From Gaeumannomyces sp. JS-464 (lineage: Eukaryota; Ascomycota; Sordariomycetes; Magnaporthales; Magnaporthaceae), in NCBI GenBank assembly GCA_002197995.1, contig NGZR01000001.1:1736001-1800000 (forward strand): a stretch of 64,000 nucleotides of DNA. Direction: 5' to 3'. Numbering within the stretch: the first letter of the stretch is position 1; every line of letters begins with the position of its first letter. Of this stretch, positions 19,190 through 29,076 are shown in pieces. The notes beneath the pieces were generated by a model. The model had not been told where the DNA came from. It searched no databases and saw nothing but the letters and a program-made list of their open reading frames with translations. The translations under genes were made by a program, and so were the position numbers.

Positions 19190-20870
19190 ACAGCAGGGAT
19201 GCTGCCGCCAACTGTGCCGCTGAGTCCAAGAATGCGGCGCTGTTAGAACTTGTCAAGTACATGTATCTGCAAGACCAACTGGCTCAGAAGGTGTCAACCG
19301 TCGATTACTGGTCAACACTCAAGCCGGCACACCAGGCTCGATGACCCCCCTTTCGGTGGCTCTCGCCGGGCCAAACTGGGGAACGTCGCCCAGTCCCTCG
19401 CAGACAATAATAAGGACGATTTGACATTCGAAATCTGGCACCAGCAGATGGGGAACAAGATTGCCACCGACGGCGCCGGCTAGTCCAACTCAGGCAGGCT
19501 TCGCTATGTGGTTTCTAGACTGGCAGGAGAGGCGGCCGACGGTCTTGCACCTGACATCCGCAAGGACCACCCAGATCCGCTGAGCATCGCACCTATGACG
19601 CTGCCATGGCCATCTTTGGCTCGAGCACCACGAGCAGGACCGCGCCGAAAAGGCCCGGGATAAATTCAAGCATCCGAAGATAAAGCCTACCGAGGACTTT
19701 ATCCCTGTTCAAGAGCAACTTTGTCCGACCTGCCGGGCAGACCAAGGTACGTCGCGACCAGCGGAAGTGTGAGTTATATAGCTAGCTGTATGGCGTACCA
19801 GCTCAAGATGAACGTGGTCCGGGATTTTAGGGACAGTAGTATCAACGAGGTCATCGTCCGGCAGCGTGCTCGCTCCAACAAGGATCGTCTGGAGGAGTCC
19901 TGCCGGGGAAACTTGACTCCGTCGTAGGGACACGTGCGTCACAGTTGAGGGCTTGATGAAGATAATTGCATTCGACTTTCTCGACAGGTATTTGGGCGGG
20001 CATTCCTTCCAGTTACCTTCACAGTTTTCCCTCTCTCAGTGGACTGTCCTTTTCTACCAATACGTTGGCCGATATGGGAGCAAATGGCTACACCTTCGTG
20101 AGCTTGGAAGCAGTGTGAAAACACCCAAATACCCTTCGTGGGCAGCCACAGTGAAGGTATCCAGAAGGTGGACGTGGCTATAATGTGCCATTTCCGCCTC
20201 CAAGGCAGAACGTTCAGGACAGTCCCGCTGCTAAACCTGCCGCCGGTCCCGGAGCCTGGCGACATCTCCATGGACAAATCTGTTTCAGCAGGAGAGGACG
20301 CCAATGATTACAGCGACGACGCAGCTCGCTGCGATTGTTTGATGGGCCTGGAGGACAGGGCGACGAGGCAGTCGGGAAGATCAGTCGCCGGAGGTCCAAC
20401 GCCGGATCGCCGAGCTGGAGTCTCAACAGGAAAAAGAGCCACTCCCAGTAAGCGACCACAACTCGGATCAAACTCGTCATCTCAGAGAAGCGAGTCGGAA
20501 GCCACTGAGACCGCCGAGCATAGCGATGTCGTTGGGCCCAGTTGGCTAATGGACGCGGGGGCTCAAAAGGCCGCCCGCGGGCAACGGCATGACTTCCACA
20601 GCAATGCCCTGGCCATGTCGGTCCGCTATGTCATAACTGGGCTCAGCGAATCGCGATTCTCCAACCCCGGTTGTCGGACCAAGGATACGTGCGGCGCGCG
20701 TCGTTCCCCAGGTGCCATACCATCTGTAAACCCCTGGGGCGACGACTACGACGCGGCCCGTTCAACAACAACAAACAGTTTCTGTACCCTCCGATCTTTG
20801 GGCGGCCTGGATGAGGACGTGGTTTGTCGAAAACAGCATTATTCTCTTAGCGGCCATACACAAAGGCTTT
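19190..20870 (+). mobile_element. Degenerate Ty3-type gag/protease remnant
   Basis: Pieces of a fungal Ty3 gag are visible in changing frames: LLELVKYMYLQDQLAQKVST, then LTFEIWHQQMGNKIA and SGRLRYVVSRLAGEAADGLA, which match the matrix-capsid pattern (I..KM..N...G..RL.YV..RL.G.A...L.P). Further on, near 20,060-20,110, GANGYTFVSLEAV looks like the (D)TGANG-type protease active-site region, with the aspartate position not clear. Stops and frame changes are frequent, and no reverse transcriptase follows. This is an old truncated copy that is not as RIPped as the elements right of 27 kb. No LTRs were found. Confidence 0.5.
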
Positions 20871-21370
20871 GACCAGCGACTGCTTGCCATCCGCCCGGAC
20901 TCGCACCTGACCCGCGTTTTCGCGCCCTACGACCTCATCACGCCGTACCATGGCCAAGAAGCCGACTTCGGACGCGGCAGTCCCGACTACAAGGCGCTGC
21001 GCTAGCATTGGGACGTGTCATCGAAAATACTGGAGTAAAGACGGGGCTGTTCCAACAAGACCTAGTCATCCTTCCTGGGGGCACAGGGATGCCGCCCTGT
21101 CGACCCCATCAACGGGACGCGGAAGACGAAGACGACGGCGACGGCGACGATGGTGACGGCACTGGCCTTCCTTCAGCACCGGCGGGACCTGCCGGCCGCG
21201 GTCGTGGTGGTACCCGAAAGAGATCGAGGCTTTCCGATCTGCGGGGAGGCGAGGAGCATGAAATGCCGGATCTCTCGCATAGCGAGGGTTGTGGAAGACT
21301 ACAAAGATGCAGCGCACCGTGGCTTGGCTGGACGGTATTCCCCCGTCCTTCTCTCACGCGGTATAGCGTG
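20811..21370 (+). pseudogene. Unrecognised gene relic with an acidic tail, upstream of the HNH gene
   Basis: A frame from 20,811 reads WFVENSIILLAAIHKGFDQR, then LLAIRPDSHLTRVFAPYDLI and TPYHGQEADF, and stops with TAG at 21,003-21,005 just before HWDV. A second frame (21,008-21,409) continues in a plausible way with LFQQDLVILPGGTGMPP, then an acidic DAEDEDDGDGDDGDGTG run and a Gly/Arg-rich tail. The pieces look like the C-terminal part of a fungal hypothetical protein, perhaps associated with HNH-type genes as I vaguely recall, but I do not assign a family. The nonsense TAG would be CAG before a C-to-T change. Confidence 0.35.
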
Positions 21371-21382
21371 AGTGTGCCCAGC

Positions 21383-21470
21383 CAAAAAAAAAAAAAAAAA
21401 AATGGATAAAAAAATGGATAAAAATGGATAAAATGGACAAAATGGATAAAAAATGGACAAAAAAATCCAA
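21383..21470 (+). repeat. A-rich tract and (ATGGATAAAAA)-type short tandem repeat
   Basis: A run of 19 A residues is followed by repeated TGGATAAAA/TGGACAAAA units. It separates the relic on the left from the HNH gene on the right, and may be the 3' end of a retroposed sequence or simple-sequence expansion. Confidence 0.7.
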
Positions 21471-21781
21471 ATAAATTAAAAGCGAAATTAATAGTAAATT
21501 TATTGTTAAATTTTGGGTTAAAGTGTTTCTTTTTTTCAAACGACCTGTTTTGGTCGAGCTGGATTGAAGTTGAGTGGTTATGCATATTTTATGGGGAGAA
21601 CACAGTGGCATCGCTTTTCTGCAGTGCCCATAATTTTTTGGTCCACGCGCTGGCTGCAGGCGCAGTTGTCCGGGGCAACCACAGGGAGGCAACGACCGCT
21701 TTGTTGCGTGCCTCTTCGACCACGCAGTCTGCCACCAGTCCTCGACGGAAAAGTACCCCTGGCTATATATCACCAGTCGCG

Positions 21782-23300
21782 ATGCAGACGAAGCCCGTGC
21801 TTCGGCCGCTCAGCAATGGGACGCTGCCCGAGATCGAATTCCGTGCAACTCTCGTCGAGTTCCGCTACCCCGCATACCTAGAGCACATCCCTCCCCTCTT
21901 GCGACTCTACGCTTTGGACTAGGATGAAGACGGACACTACGGCCTGGACTACGACACGGCACTTGTGGCGTGCGCCATCATTGCTAATAACGCCTTCACC
22001 TCCGGCAGGCTGGCAGTAAAAAGGGGCGGCGTATTCCACGATGTCCCTCGTCCCGCAGATAACCTCCTGCGCGCCGCGCAGACGTACTACTTCTGTGTTG
22101 GGAACGACAACCCAAGCACCAGTTGGTTTCCTAGCCCAAGCCGCAACTATGTGACGTTCGCTCATCTTCGGGCGGCTTGCTTGTATAGACAAATATCCCG
22201 TTGTTCCGTCCTTCGATCATTGGCAATTCCCGCCCACGCTCCCGTCGCCGTGGAAAACCCTCCGGATAGACCATTTCGGGGTAGCAGCCGATATATCCCT
22301 GCAGATGTGGTCCGCAGTCGTGATGCAACATGCCGAATTTCTGGGCATCAAAACGCCCAGGAGGCAGCGCACATTGTGCCGATCGCAGATGGCCACTGGT
22401 TCCGGGCCAACGGCATGGACAGGTACTGCCGCAACCTATGCCTGGTTCACCACGTCGTGGACGACAAAAACATCATCCTTCTCCGATCCGATCTTCGTTC
22501 CCTTTTCGACGCAAGGCGTTTCACCTTTGCCGCTAAATTTAGCTCAACCCGACCTTGGCCGCCGCGCCATCAGCATCGGTCCCCGCATGTACCTCGGCCT
22601 CCCCCCCGGCAGGCTCGGCGCCGGCTGCTGTCCTTACTCTGCACGCGCTACTGCCAAATCTCTCCAGCGAGCTTGTGCGCTTATACCACAACAGACAGCT
22701 GCAGCCGATTCGTGGTCTCGCGCCCGAGTTCCTGTTCGCACGCTTTGCTTGGTCGCTGTTCACCAACGAAGCATATCCCTTTTTTGGTGCCATGGTTCTC
22801 TACAACGTGGTGCTTTACAACAGAGACGAGATGCGGTTGGAGGATAGTCTGCCAGAGCACGCTATCCGTGCGAAAATGAGGGTCTTCCCGACTTATACCA
22901 TCGCCGGGAGCAGGAGCCCCAAAAGAGACCACGCGACGAGGCGCGCAGAGAGGACATGTCCAGCGATGGCGATGATGACGACGACGAGGAGGAGAATCCG
23001 AGACCGCCCAGGGGGGCGCGACCTCCAACTACCACCGAGATGTACAAAGAGCAGATGCGTCAACTTTATGGTGACGACGCTGTATCCAGCGACGAGGAGG
23101 ACAGGCGAGGTCGGACCATGAAGCGCAGGTTCCATGACTTGGAGTCGCCCTCTGGCTTGGACACATCCTTCAGAACGGCGTCAGAATCCAGCGGGGTCAC
23201 GGCGCCGTTTGGCTTCCCACCAGAGATAAAGGCTCCAGCCGACGACGTGCACGGAGTCCATGGAGGAGAACGTAAGAGGCAGCGTGCTCTCGAGGGATGA
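21782..23300 (+). pseudogene. Fungal HNH-nuclease-domain gene (HNH_2 type), multiply interrupted
   Basis: The ATG at 21,782 follows a TATATA at about 21,761 and starts a frame with IEFRATLVEFRYPAYLEH, then an in-frame TAG at 21,920-21,922, then DEDGHYGLDYDTALVACAII and ANNAFTSG. The HNH core is clear: RYIPADVVRSRDATCRISGH, then AQEAAHIVPIADGHWF and ILLRSDLRSLFDARRFTFAA (His of AHIVP, Asn/His-type positions, FD-R-F). The linker VVPSFDHWQFPPTLPSPWK between them lies in another frame (about 22,195-22,275). After about 22,550 a further frame gives SSELVRLYHNRQLQPIRGLA, then EFLFARFAWSLF, typical of the C-terminal half. Another slip near 22,918, at CCCCAAAA, leads to an acidic tail (DDDDDEEENPRPPRG) ending at 23,300. 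In relatives the protein is a predicted nuclease of unknown role. The gene cannot be translated as it stands. Confidence 0.7.
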
Positions 23301-23641
23301 GTGCTTTCAGATAAGCTGTACGGGAGTCTGGCTGCACATGGGACTGCATCTGAGGCGACTGACTGAGCTTGATCGACGTAAGCAAAGCAAGGAACGACAC
23401 AGGGCAGATCTTGGGTCAAAACAGAGAAGAGCCTGCGCAGAGCGGGGTCCCGTGTCAGCTCATGGCCATTCACGTCACCGGCATTTTTACTTTCCCCATC
23501 TGTACTAATCCACCTGTTAGGCAGGCAAGGCTGCGCGATGTGCGCCGTTAATTTTCCCGTGATGAATGCGATTGAGAAAACCACGACGAGCTTCAGGAGC
23601 AAACTAGCCTGCCCTGGAACGGAACGTTAAGCGATGGATAC
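23301..23641. other. Short spacer between the HNH and HET genes
   Basis: No gene or motif is seen. The last 30 bases contain the likely leader of the HET-domain gene, whose first usable ATG in the family frame is at 23,642. Confidence 0.5.
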
Positions 23642-25772
23642 ATGCACAAACCAGAACAACACGCCGAGGCTGTTACCGACCCTCGGCTAGATTATCTTTG
23701 CGACGGGTGCCGACTCAACTTCCCCGCGACCAGCCATGGCCATGGATGTTGGAGTTTAAAACAGGCCTAGATTACCCACTCAGGGACGGCGGCGTCGCTC
23801 TACAGCACCCCTCCTCTGTCGCGGGGCTAGAGGAGTCATCCAACGCTGGATGTCATCTTTGCACAGAATTCCTGGAGGCAATGCTCCCGGAGAAGGCAGC
23901 TGCTGGCCAGGAGCGAGGTGGTATCGACGAGTCGAGATTCCGGATACATGTCTTGCCTGACGTGGAAGGCTGGGTTCTGCAAATCCGGCATTTCGGGTAC
24001 GGCTCCCAGGAAGTCGATGAGTACCGTGTGAAGGACTTGCGTCTCGATCCCATCTACCGGTCCGCGGGTGATACGAGACACCAGATCTTGGATGTCTTGT
24101 CAGGCCCCGCTGAGCCACTGGAAGCAGTCCAAACGCTGTCGAGCACAAACATCAACCCCCAAGCCAACGGCCAAATAAAGAAATGGCTTCGCACTTGCAC
24201 CGAGGAGCACGCAGACTGCAGAGAACCGAGAACTTTACCGCCGCACTCGAAATTCCGCCTGGTTGACGTTGGAACGCGCGCGGGCGATAATGTCCGCGTT
24301 GTCGAAATCAGCGGCGGTCAACAAGTCGGCGATTTTCGACATGAAAACACACATACATCACTCTAAGCTACCGCTGGACCGATGAAATCAAGCAGACAAA
24401 CCTCAAAACCGAAAACAAGACCGATTTCGTGCAGTCCATACCGACGAATAGCTGGCCCAAGGTCTACCGTGATGCCGTGTCTATTGCGCATCGGCTCGGC
24501 GTTCGCTACCTCTGGATCGACTCCCTCTGCATCATCCAGGACCAGGAAGACGACTGGATCGAGCAAGCCGCCTTGATGGGCAGTATCTACAGCGGCGGGC
24601 TGCTCAATCTCGCCGCCGTTGAGGGGCCGGGTCTCGAGGTATTGCGCAACCCGTTGAGGGTGGCGCCCTGCCTGCTCGCTCTGCACCCGCCCGGGCCGGA
24701 CTCTCGCGTTTCGAAGTGGCTCTGCCATAGGCCAGACGACATTAGGAAGGCGGTTGACCGGGCTCCACTCTACAAGAGGGGATGGTGCTTTCAAGAGCGC
24801 GTGCTGTCCAGGCGGTCGGTACACTTTGGGGACCAGCTGTTTTGGGAATGTGCGGCCCTGCGCGCCTCCGAGACGTTCCCCCTGGGGGTCGACTTTCCTG
24901 CGCGGCCGGAGTACATCGATTCCTCCATCCATGACATCAAAGTGGCTCTGCAGACAGAAGACGGGCCGCACGAGCGTAGCTGCCATAGACTCTGGTGCGC
25001 CGTCGTGCGGTGCTACAGCCGGACGGTTCTTACAAAACCCAGCGACAGACTCACCGCGCTAAACGGCATCGCCGGCGCCGTGGCTCGCCAGTTCCGTCTT
25101 GCGTCGGCCGATTACCTAGCAGGTCTTTGGAGGCCGAGCATCGCGCTTCAGCTGCTCTGGGGGCGCGAATCGGATGTCCACTCGGACGCGGACGAGAGAC
25201 TTGCCCGCCAGCTCGAAAACCACTTCCCGTCCTGGTCCTGGGCCGGCTGTCCCGGAGAGACGCGCTTCATCGAGCTCTACACTCTGTGGTCGCGGTCTTA
25301 TGTTCGGCTTGATTGGGCACAAGCATCGGACGGCGCCGAACGCGCCGCAGACGCGTCCTTTCTCATTCTTCGAGGATGGCTTGTAAATTGCAAGCCGGTG
25401 GAGGCTTGGTTGGCAGGGCAGAATCGTGGCCGGGTAATGACGTTTTTTCTTTCATCAACCACGAGTGATGGCGGTGCTTCGAGCGCAGGACCTATGGTCG
25501 AAGTCAGGGTGGAACTAGACAGGCCCATATCAGGCCTGCGCCTAGCAGTGTATTTTTTGCCAGTCCTGCTGAGCCTCGGCCCTGCCACAGGTTTAGTTCT
25601 CGCCAGGACCGGCCGCACAAGAGCAGGAATAATTGCCTATCGCCGCCTTGGCTATTTTCGGTGCGGGGATGGCACTAAGATGATAGATATGCTGGTGCCA
25701 GGGTCAGATCACGGGTCGGTGGAAGATTTGGAAGCAGTTTATGACACACTTTCTCCTTTTATTTTGCTCTAG
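23642..25772 (+). pseudogene. HET (heterokaryon incompatibility) domain gene with two frame changes
   Basis: From the ATG at 23,642 the frame gives LDYLCDGCRLNFPATSHG, a usual N-terminal Cys-x-x-Cys region of HET proteins, but meets TAG at 23,766. The next frame (from about 23,790) has SSNAGCHLCTEFLEAML and runs to 24,366 (KFRLVDVGTRAGDNVRVVEI). The HET domain itself is in a third frame: motif 1 YITLSYRWT (about 24,351), motif 2 YRDAVSIAHRLGVRYLWIDS plus LCIIQDQEDDWIEQAALM, motif 3 LYKRGWCFQERVLSRRSVHF with LFWEC. The rest, including FPSWSWAG near the end, is open to 25,772. HET proteins trigger cell death in non-self recognition after hyphal fusion. The core is intact for over 440 codons, so this is either a recent pseudogene or a gene with two assembly slips. 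It sits directly downstream of the HNH gene on the same strand. Confidence 0.8.
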
Positions 25773-26083
25773 ATGGAATTAGACTCCCGACGCCGTCAAG
25801 CTGCCCGGCCGGAACCAGCCCAAAGAGGCGCTTGAACACTCTGCTGACGTTCAAGGCCAAGGAGCTCCTGCCCTCCCCGCCGGTAGCTCACCGCAGAGGA
25901 TGATCACTACAGGTTCTGGACTGGGTCCACAAGAGCCCTGTCCATCCCGTACAGTAGTCGAGCTTCATGAAGATTTGTTGAGCACACCGCCCAGAGGCCC
26001 AACAACTCTCTCGCCGGACACTGGAACGGGAACGACGTTGTGATGGGCGATGCTACGTAATATATACATCCTCTTGTGCTTCG

Positions 26084-26121
<38 letters not shown>

Positions 26122-26990
26122 CCCCCCCCCCCCCCCCCCCCCGGGTGGTCTGGGCTGGCCTGAGGAAAGGACTAGCCACTTCGACTGCTTCCCGTCCGCC
26201 GGCTCTTCCGACACTGTCCTCACCCGCGTGCAACCCCGAGACGTTGGATCTGATCAGTCCCGCAAATCGGCGGGTTTCCCAGCGGCCTCAGATCCTCGAA
26301 GCCTTGAGGACCCGAGCATCCTGCGTCCTTGCCGAGTACATGCGGCCACCCCCGCTATCCGTCCCGAAGCTGCCCGGTCACTGGTGTCTCTTTGATAGGG
26401 GCTCGTACGGGGAAACGAGCGTCAATTTGTAGTCGTCAATCTGGCTGTGCAAAACGGGCGCCGAAATAATTGGGGCCAACTACTTAGGTAGTCATCCACG
26501 AAAACCACCTTGCTTGGCGTCCCGCACGGGTTAGTGTGGGTTAGTAAGCATCGCCGCTGCAGCTCAGGCCCGCTCACCCCCGCTCAGTTATGCTTAGGGA
26601 TTTAATCACCTCCACCACCCTTTTAGGAAGAATGCATGGCAACGTCCCCTTCGCAACCAACATCACCTCGTCCTTCCACGACTTTGGTTAACTTTACGCG
26701 ATGTATGCCAGAACGAGAAGTCGGCCGCCGCCGCCGGGATGGGGGACGGGTGCAAATTGGCCAGAGGCCCTGTTTCTGGCACCCTCCATTCCGGCCATAT
26801 CCAGGCGCCCGGCTTCTGGCATCCCCTCCTTTCCCTCGACGTCCAGGCGACCGTTTCCCGGCTTTTATACCGCGGGTATCGCGCGGGTGTCGTTGGTAGT
26901 CCTGCTGCCTCCGCGTCTTTGCCGCCTTTGCCACCTCCTGCCACTGCTTCGCATCTGCTGCCAAAAACCTGGGCGGGGCTTTAATCCCAC
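25773..26990. other. Boundary stretch between gene island and RIPped compartment
   Basis: No gene is assigned. It contains the poly-C tract described separately. From about 26,620 to 26,990 the DNA is GC-rich with Pro/Arg-rich open frames on both strands and may be the non-RIPped 5' end or leader of the DUF3435 relic. TpA excess begins near 26,990-27,050. Confidence 0.45.
26084..26142 (+). repeat. Poly-C tract of 59 bases
   Basis: It is a run of C residues with a single G at 26,121. On the opposite strand it is a 59-base G run that could form quadruplex structures and is hard to sequence, so its length is uncertain. It lies about 310 bases after the HET gene stop and about 900 bases before the RIPped DNA. 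Confidence 0.85.
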
Positions 26991-28034
26991 GTTTATATGA
27001 GGTCGCGACCGCCTACGCTCGTTTACTCCCTATTTCCTACCGTTTGATAGCCTTAACCCTTTTCCTCGCCTATTTTTTTTAGCGGCCCATTTAGAAGCGC
27101 TTGCTTTTCGCTGGCCCGGTCCCGATTGCAAACGGCTTTTTAACTGCCCGCAGCCATAATGCTTTTAAAGAAAAGCGCCGAAAAGTTCCTTCGCAAGGGG
27201 AAAAAAGGGGCTTTAAATAATCTAATAAGGGAATTAACGATTTTGCTATCTTTAAAAGACCTACAAACAAAGTGCTAAAAGAATACGAGCGCATTGTTAG
27301 CCTTTGGAAACAGTGCGTCCTCCCCGCCATTTTTTTTTTCCCAGTGGACGTGATTCCTAGCCGTGGCTCTGCTAACACTTTAACCATCCAGGTACGCCAA
27401 AAAAGCACGCCGAAAACGACCCCAATCCGTACGAGCTTAGGTCCTTAAAAGATTTTGTAAAAGGGATTGCGTTCGGCATTAACGACGCAAAAAACGATCC
27501 GAACCCAACGGAAGGGACCGTTATGCTATATTGGAAGCAGTTTATGGCCGGCTGGCGCCGTAAACACGATACCATTTCCCGCCGACATTACGCTTTCGGT
27601 AACGAATGTGCGTTTACGCTATTTAGATAAACAATCCACCCTAATCGCTAAGCTAAACTGACTAGTTCGATATGGTTTATTAAATACGAGCTGCCCGGAA
27701 TATTTCGAGAGCGAAATATCAGCTTGGTAAAAAGCAAGCGACCGAAAAGGTTTGGCACGAAAAACCACTTTATCCATTTTAGGCGTTAGCTGTAAGGGAA
27801 CGATTAAATTAAATATAAAAAGCCGGTGATAAAAATTTACGATTGGGCCGATTTTATGGCCATCGTTTGTTTTTCCGCACGTATCGGCGAATATATCGAG
27901 TTTATATGCTGGGCAGGCTTTGGTCGGGCATATATTATAAGGTAAGCATTAAGGGACTGGCATTGGCCGATTATAACATGCTAATCGATACTGTTGGTAT
28001 ATTACTATATACCATGGTAGTTATTACGTTAGCT

Positions 28035-28154
28035 AAGCCACGGGCTGGCCACAAGCCAAGCCACGGGCGTGCCAGTAGCCAAAGCCACGGGCGTGCCAGT
28101 AGCCAAAGCCACGGGCGTGCCAGTAGCCAAAACCACGGGCGTGCTAGCAGCCAG
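28035..28154 (+). repeat. 24-base tandem repeat, about five units
   Basis: Units begin AGCCACGGGCGTGCCAGTAG and are 24 bases long (28,059, 28,083, 28,107, 28,131), with a diverged first unit from 28,035. The read-through peptide repeats GRASSQSH. The block is GC-rich and free of RIP although flanked by RIPped DNA. Confidence 0.9.
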
Positions 28155-28700
28155 GCCAGGGTACCCCGGGCTAGGGGCTTTACCCCTAAGCCAGGGACTT
28201 ACCCTTTAACCAGGGCCAGGCTTACAAACCTCGGCCTCGGTTTCGGCCTCGGCCTTAGCTTTATCTCCAGGACGAAAGCCGGGCTTTAAACCTCGGCACA
28301 AGCCTAACCAACGTGTATATATAGGACCTATCCCTTTAAGGGATCCAGGAGAGATTTCTCTTTCTCTTTATCCATTATCCGCTTACACATATACAATACA
28401 ACTACCTCCTTTTTACTTGCCCTGCTGGTCAGGACTTCCTCACTTATCTCTTTGCTTATTTTTTCCCTTATATTATCAGCATTAATCCCAACAAATACCT
28501 TATTTATGGATAATAGGACGTAAAATTCGGTATGTTCCGCAATAAATACGGCAACGCAAGTTTGCCATCCAGCCCGTTCGAAACGCGAAGGGTATAACAC
28601 ATACCCCTAATAAAAGGTAAACCCCCCCCCCCCCCCTCCCTCCCTTTATAGCATTTAGCATTAGCTTAATTTTTTGTTCTAATTATATTGGTTTTAAACC
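28155..28700. other. Non-RIPped inserted segment with a 90-codon minus-strand open frame
   Basis: This segment separates the two halves of the DUF3435 relic. It keeps many CA dinucleotides, holds an intact minus-strand frame at 28,328-28,600 (SRFERAGWQTCVAVFIAEHT, then KEISEEVLTSRASKKEVVVL) and a C-rich run at 28,622-28,637. I do not recognise the frame. It is probably part of a younger insertion that also includes the 24-base repeats; no terminal repeats or target duplication were found. Confidence 0.4.
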
Positions 28701-28930
28701 CGAACATTCGCTGTATAAAGGGTTGGGGCCCGGGCTTTTAATTTGTAACGCGATGCTCCTGATCCTCGCTATCCTTATCGCGGCCAAAGCATTTAAAAAT
28801 TATAATACCATCGAGGATCTTTTGGCATAAAGCCACCGGAAAGCGAAATGGTTTACCTGCAATAAAAGGAAAGCATTTTTAACCAACCCTTTTTTAAAAG
28901 CATGTTTTCGAAAAGGATTTTTAGGAAGAT

Positions 28931-29057
28931 TGTTACGGCATAACAGCTGGGTACTAGGTTAAAAATCTGTTATTGCACGAAAAAGAAAAGTCCGCAGGCC
29001 CCGTAAAAAGCCGGCGGATTACTGGCTAAACAGGTGTGCGGGCTTAGTCCCGTAACA
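28931..29057 (-). repeat. LTR of Ty3 element A with adjacent polypurine tract
   Basis: The 127-base segment starts TGTTACGG and ends CCGTAACA, perfect 8-base inverted termini of the TG...CA type usual for fungal Ty3 LTRs. Directly after it, 29,058-29,070 reads on the minus strand TAAGGGGAGGTAC, a polypurine tract, which fixes this as the 3' LTR of a minus-strand element. The 5-base left flank is AAGAT; the matching right flank was not found because the other end of the element is lost. Confidence 0.75.
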
Positions 29058-29076
29058 GTACCTCCCCTTAAAACCG

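Larger units (their letters stand above)
27000..28930 (+). pseudogene. DUF3435 relic (fungal tyrosine-recombinase-like, Starship-captain family), RIPped and interrupted
   Basis: The family is recognisable in pieces: TNKVLKEYERIVSLWKQC (about 27,260), PNPYELRSLKDFVKGIAFGI and DPNPTEGTVMLYWKQFMAGW (27,420-27,555), then KSKRPKRFGTKNHFIHF (about 27,733), WADFMAIVCFSARIGEYIEF (27,844-27,903), and PEHSLYKGLGPGL with ILAILIAAKAFKNYNTIEDL (28,700-28,830). The Arg of SARIGEYI (27,880-27,882) is at the place of the first catalytic Arg of tyrosine recombinases. TAA/TAG stops of the RIP type are scattered. The coding relic is split by a non-RIPped segment at about 28,030-28,690 and cut off at 28,930 by the LTR of a Ty3 element; the C-terminal catalytic HxxR and Tyr are not found. 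In the family, DUF3435 proteins mobilise giant Starship elements, but not every member does. It is inactive here. Confidence 0.75.

Noticed and set aside
26076..26432. Open frame starting with a poly-proline run
   Set aside because: The proline run is only the poly-C tract translated; the rest has no recognisable motif.
1..26600. A complete Starship element
   Set aside because: No terminal repeats, target duplication or intact captain was found, and the DUF3435 relic reads away from the gene island; only a relic and suggestive gene content can be claimed.
1..26600. A secondary-metabolite cluster suggested by the mevalonate kinase copy and the PigL-type domain
   Set aside because: No terpene synthase, prenyltransferase, PKS, NRPS, P450 or transporter gene is visible, and the PigL-type domain is mainly a STAND-protein N-terminal domain.
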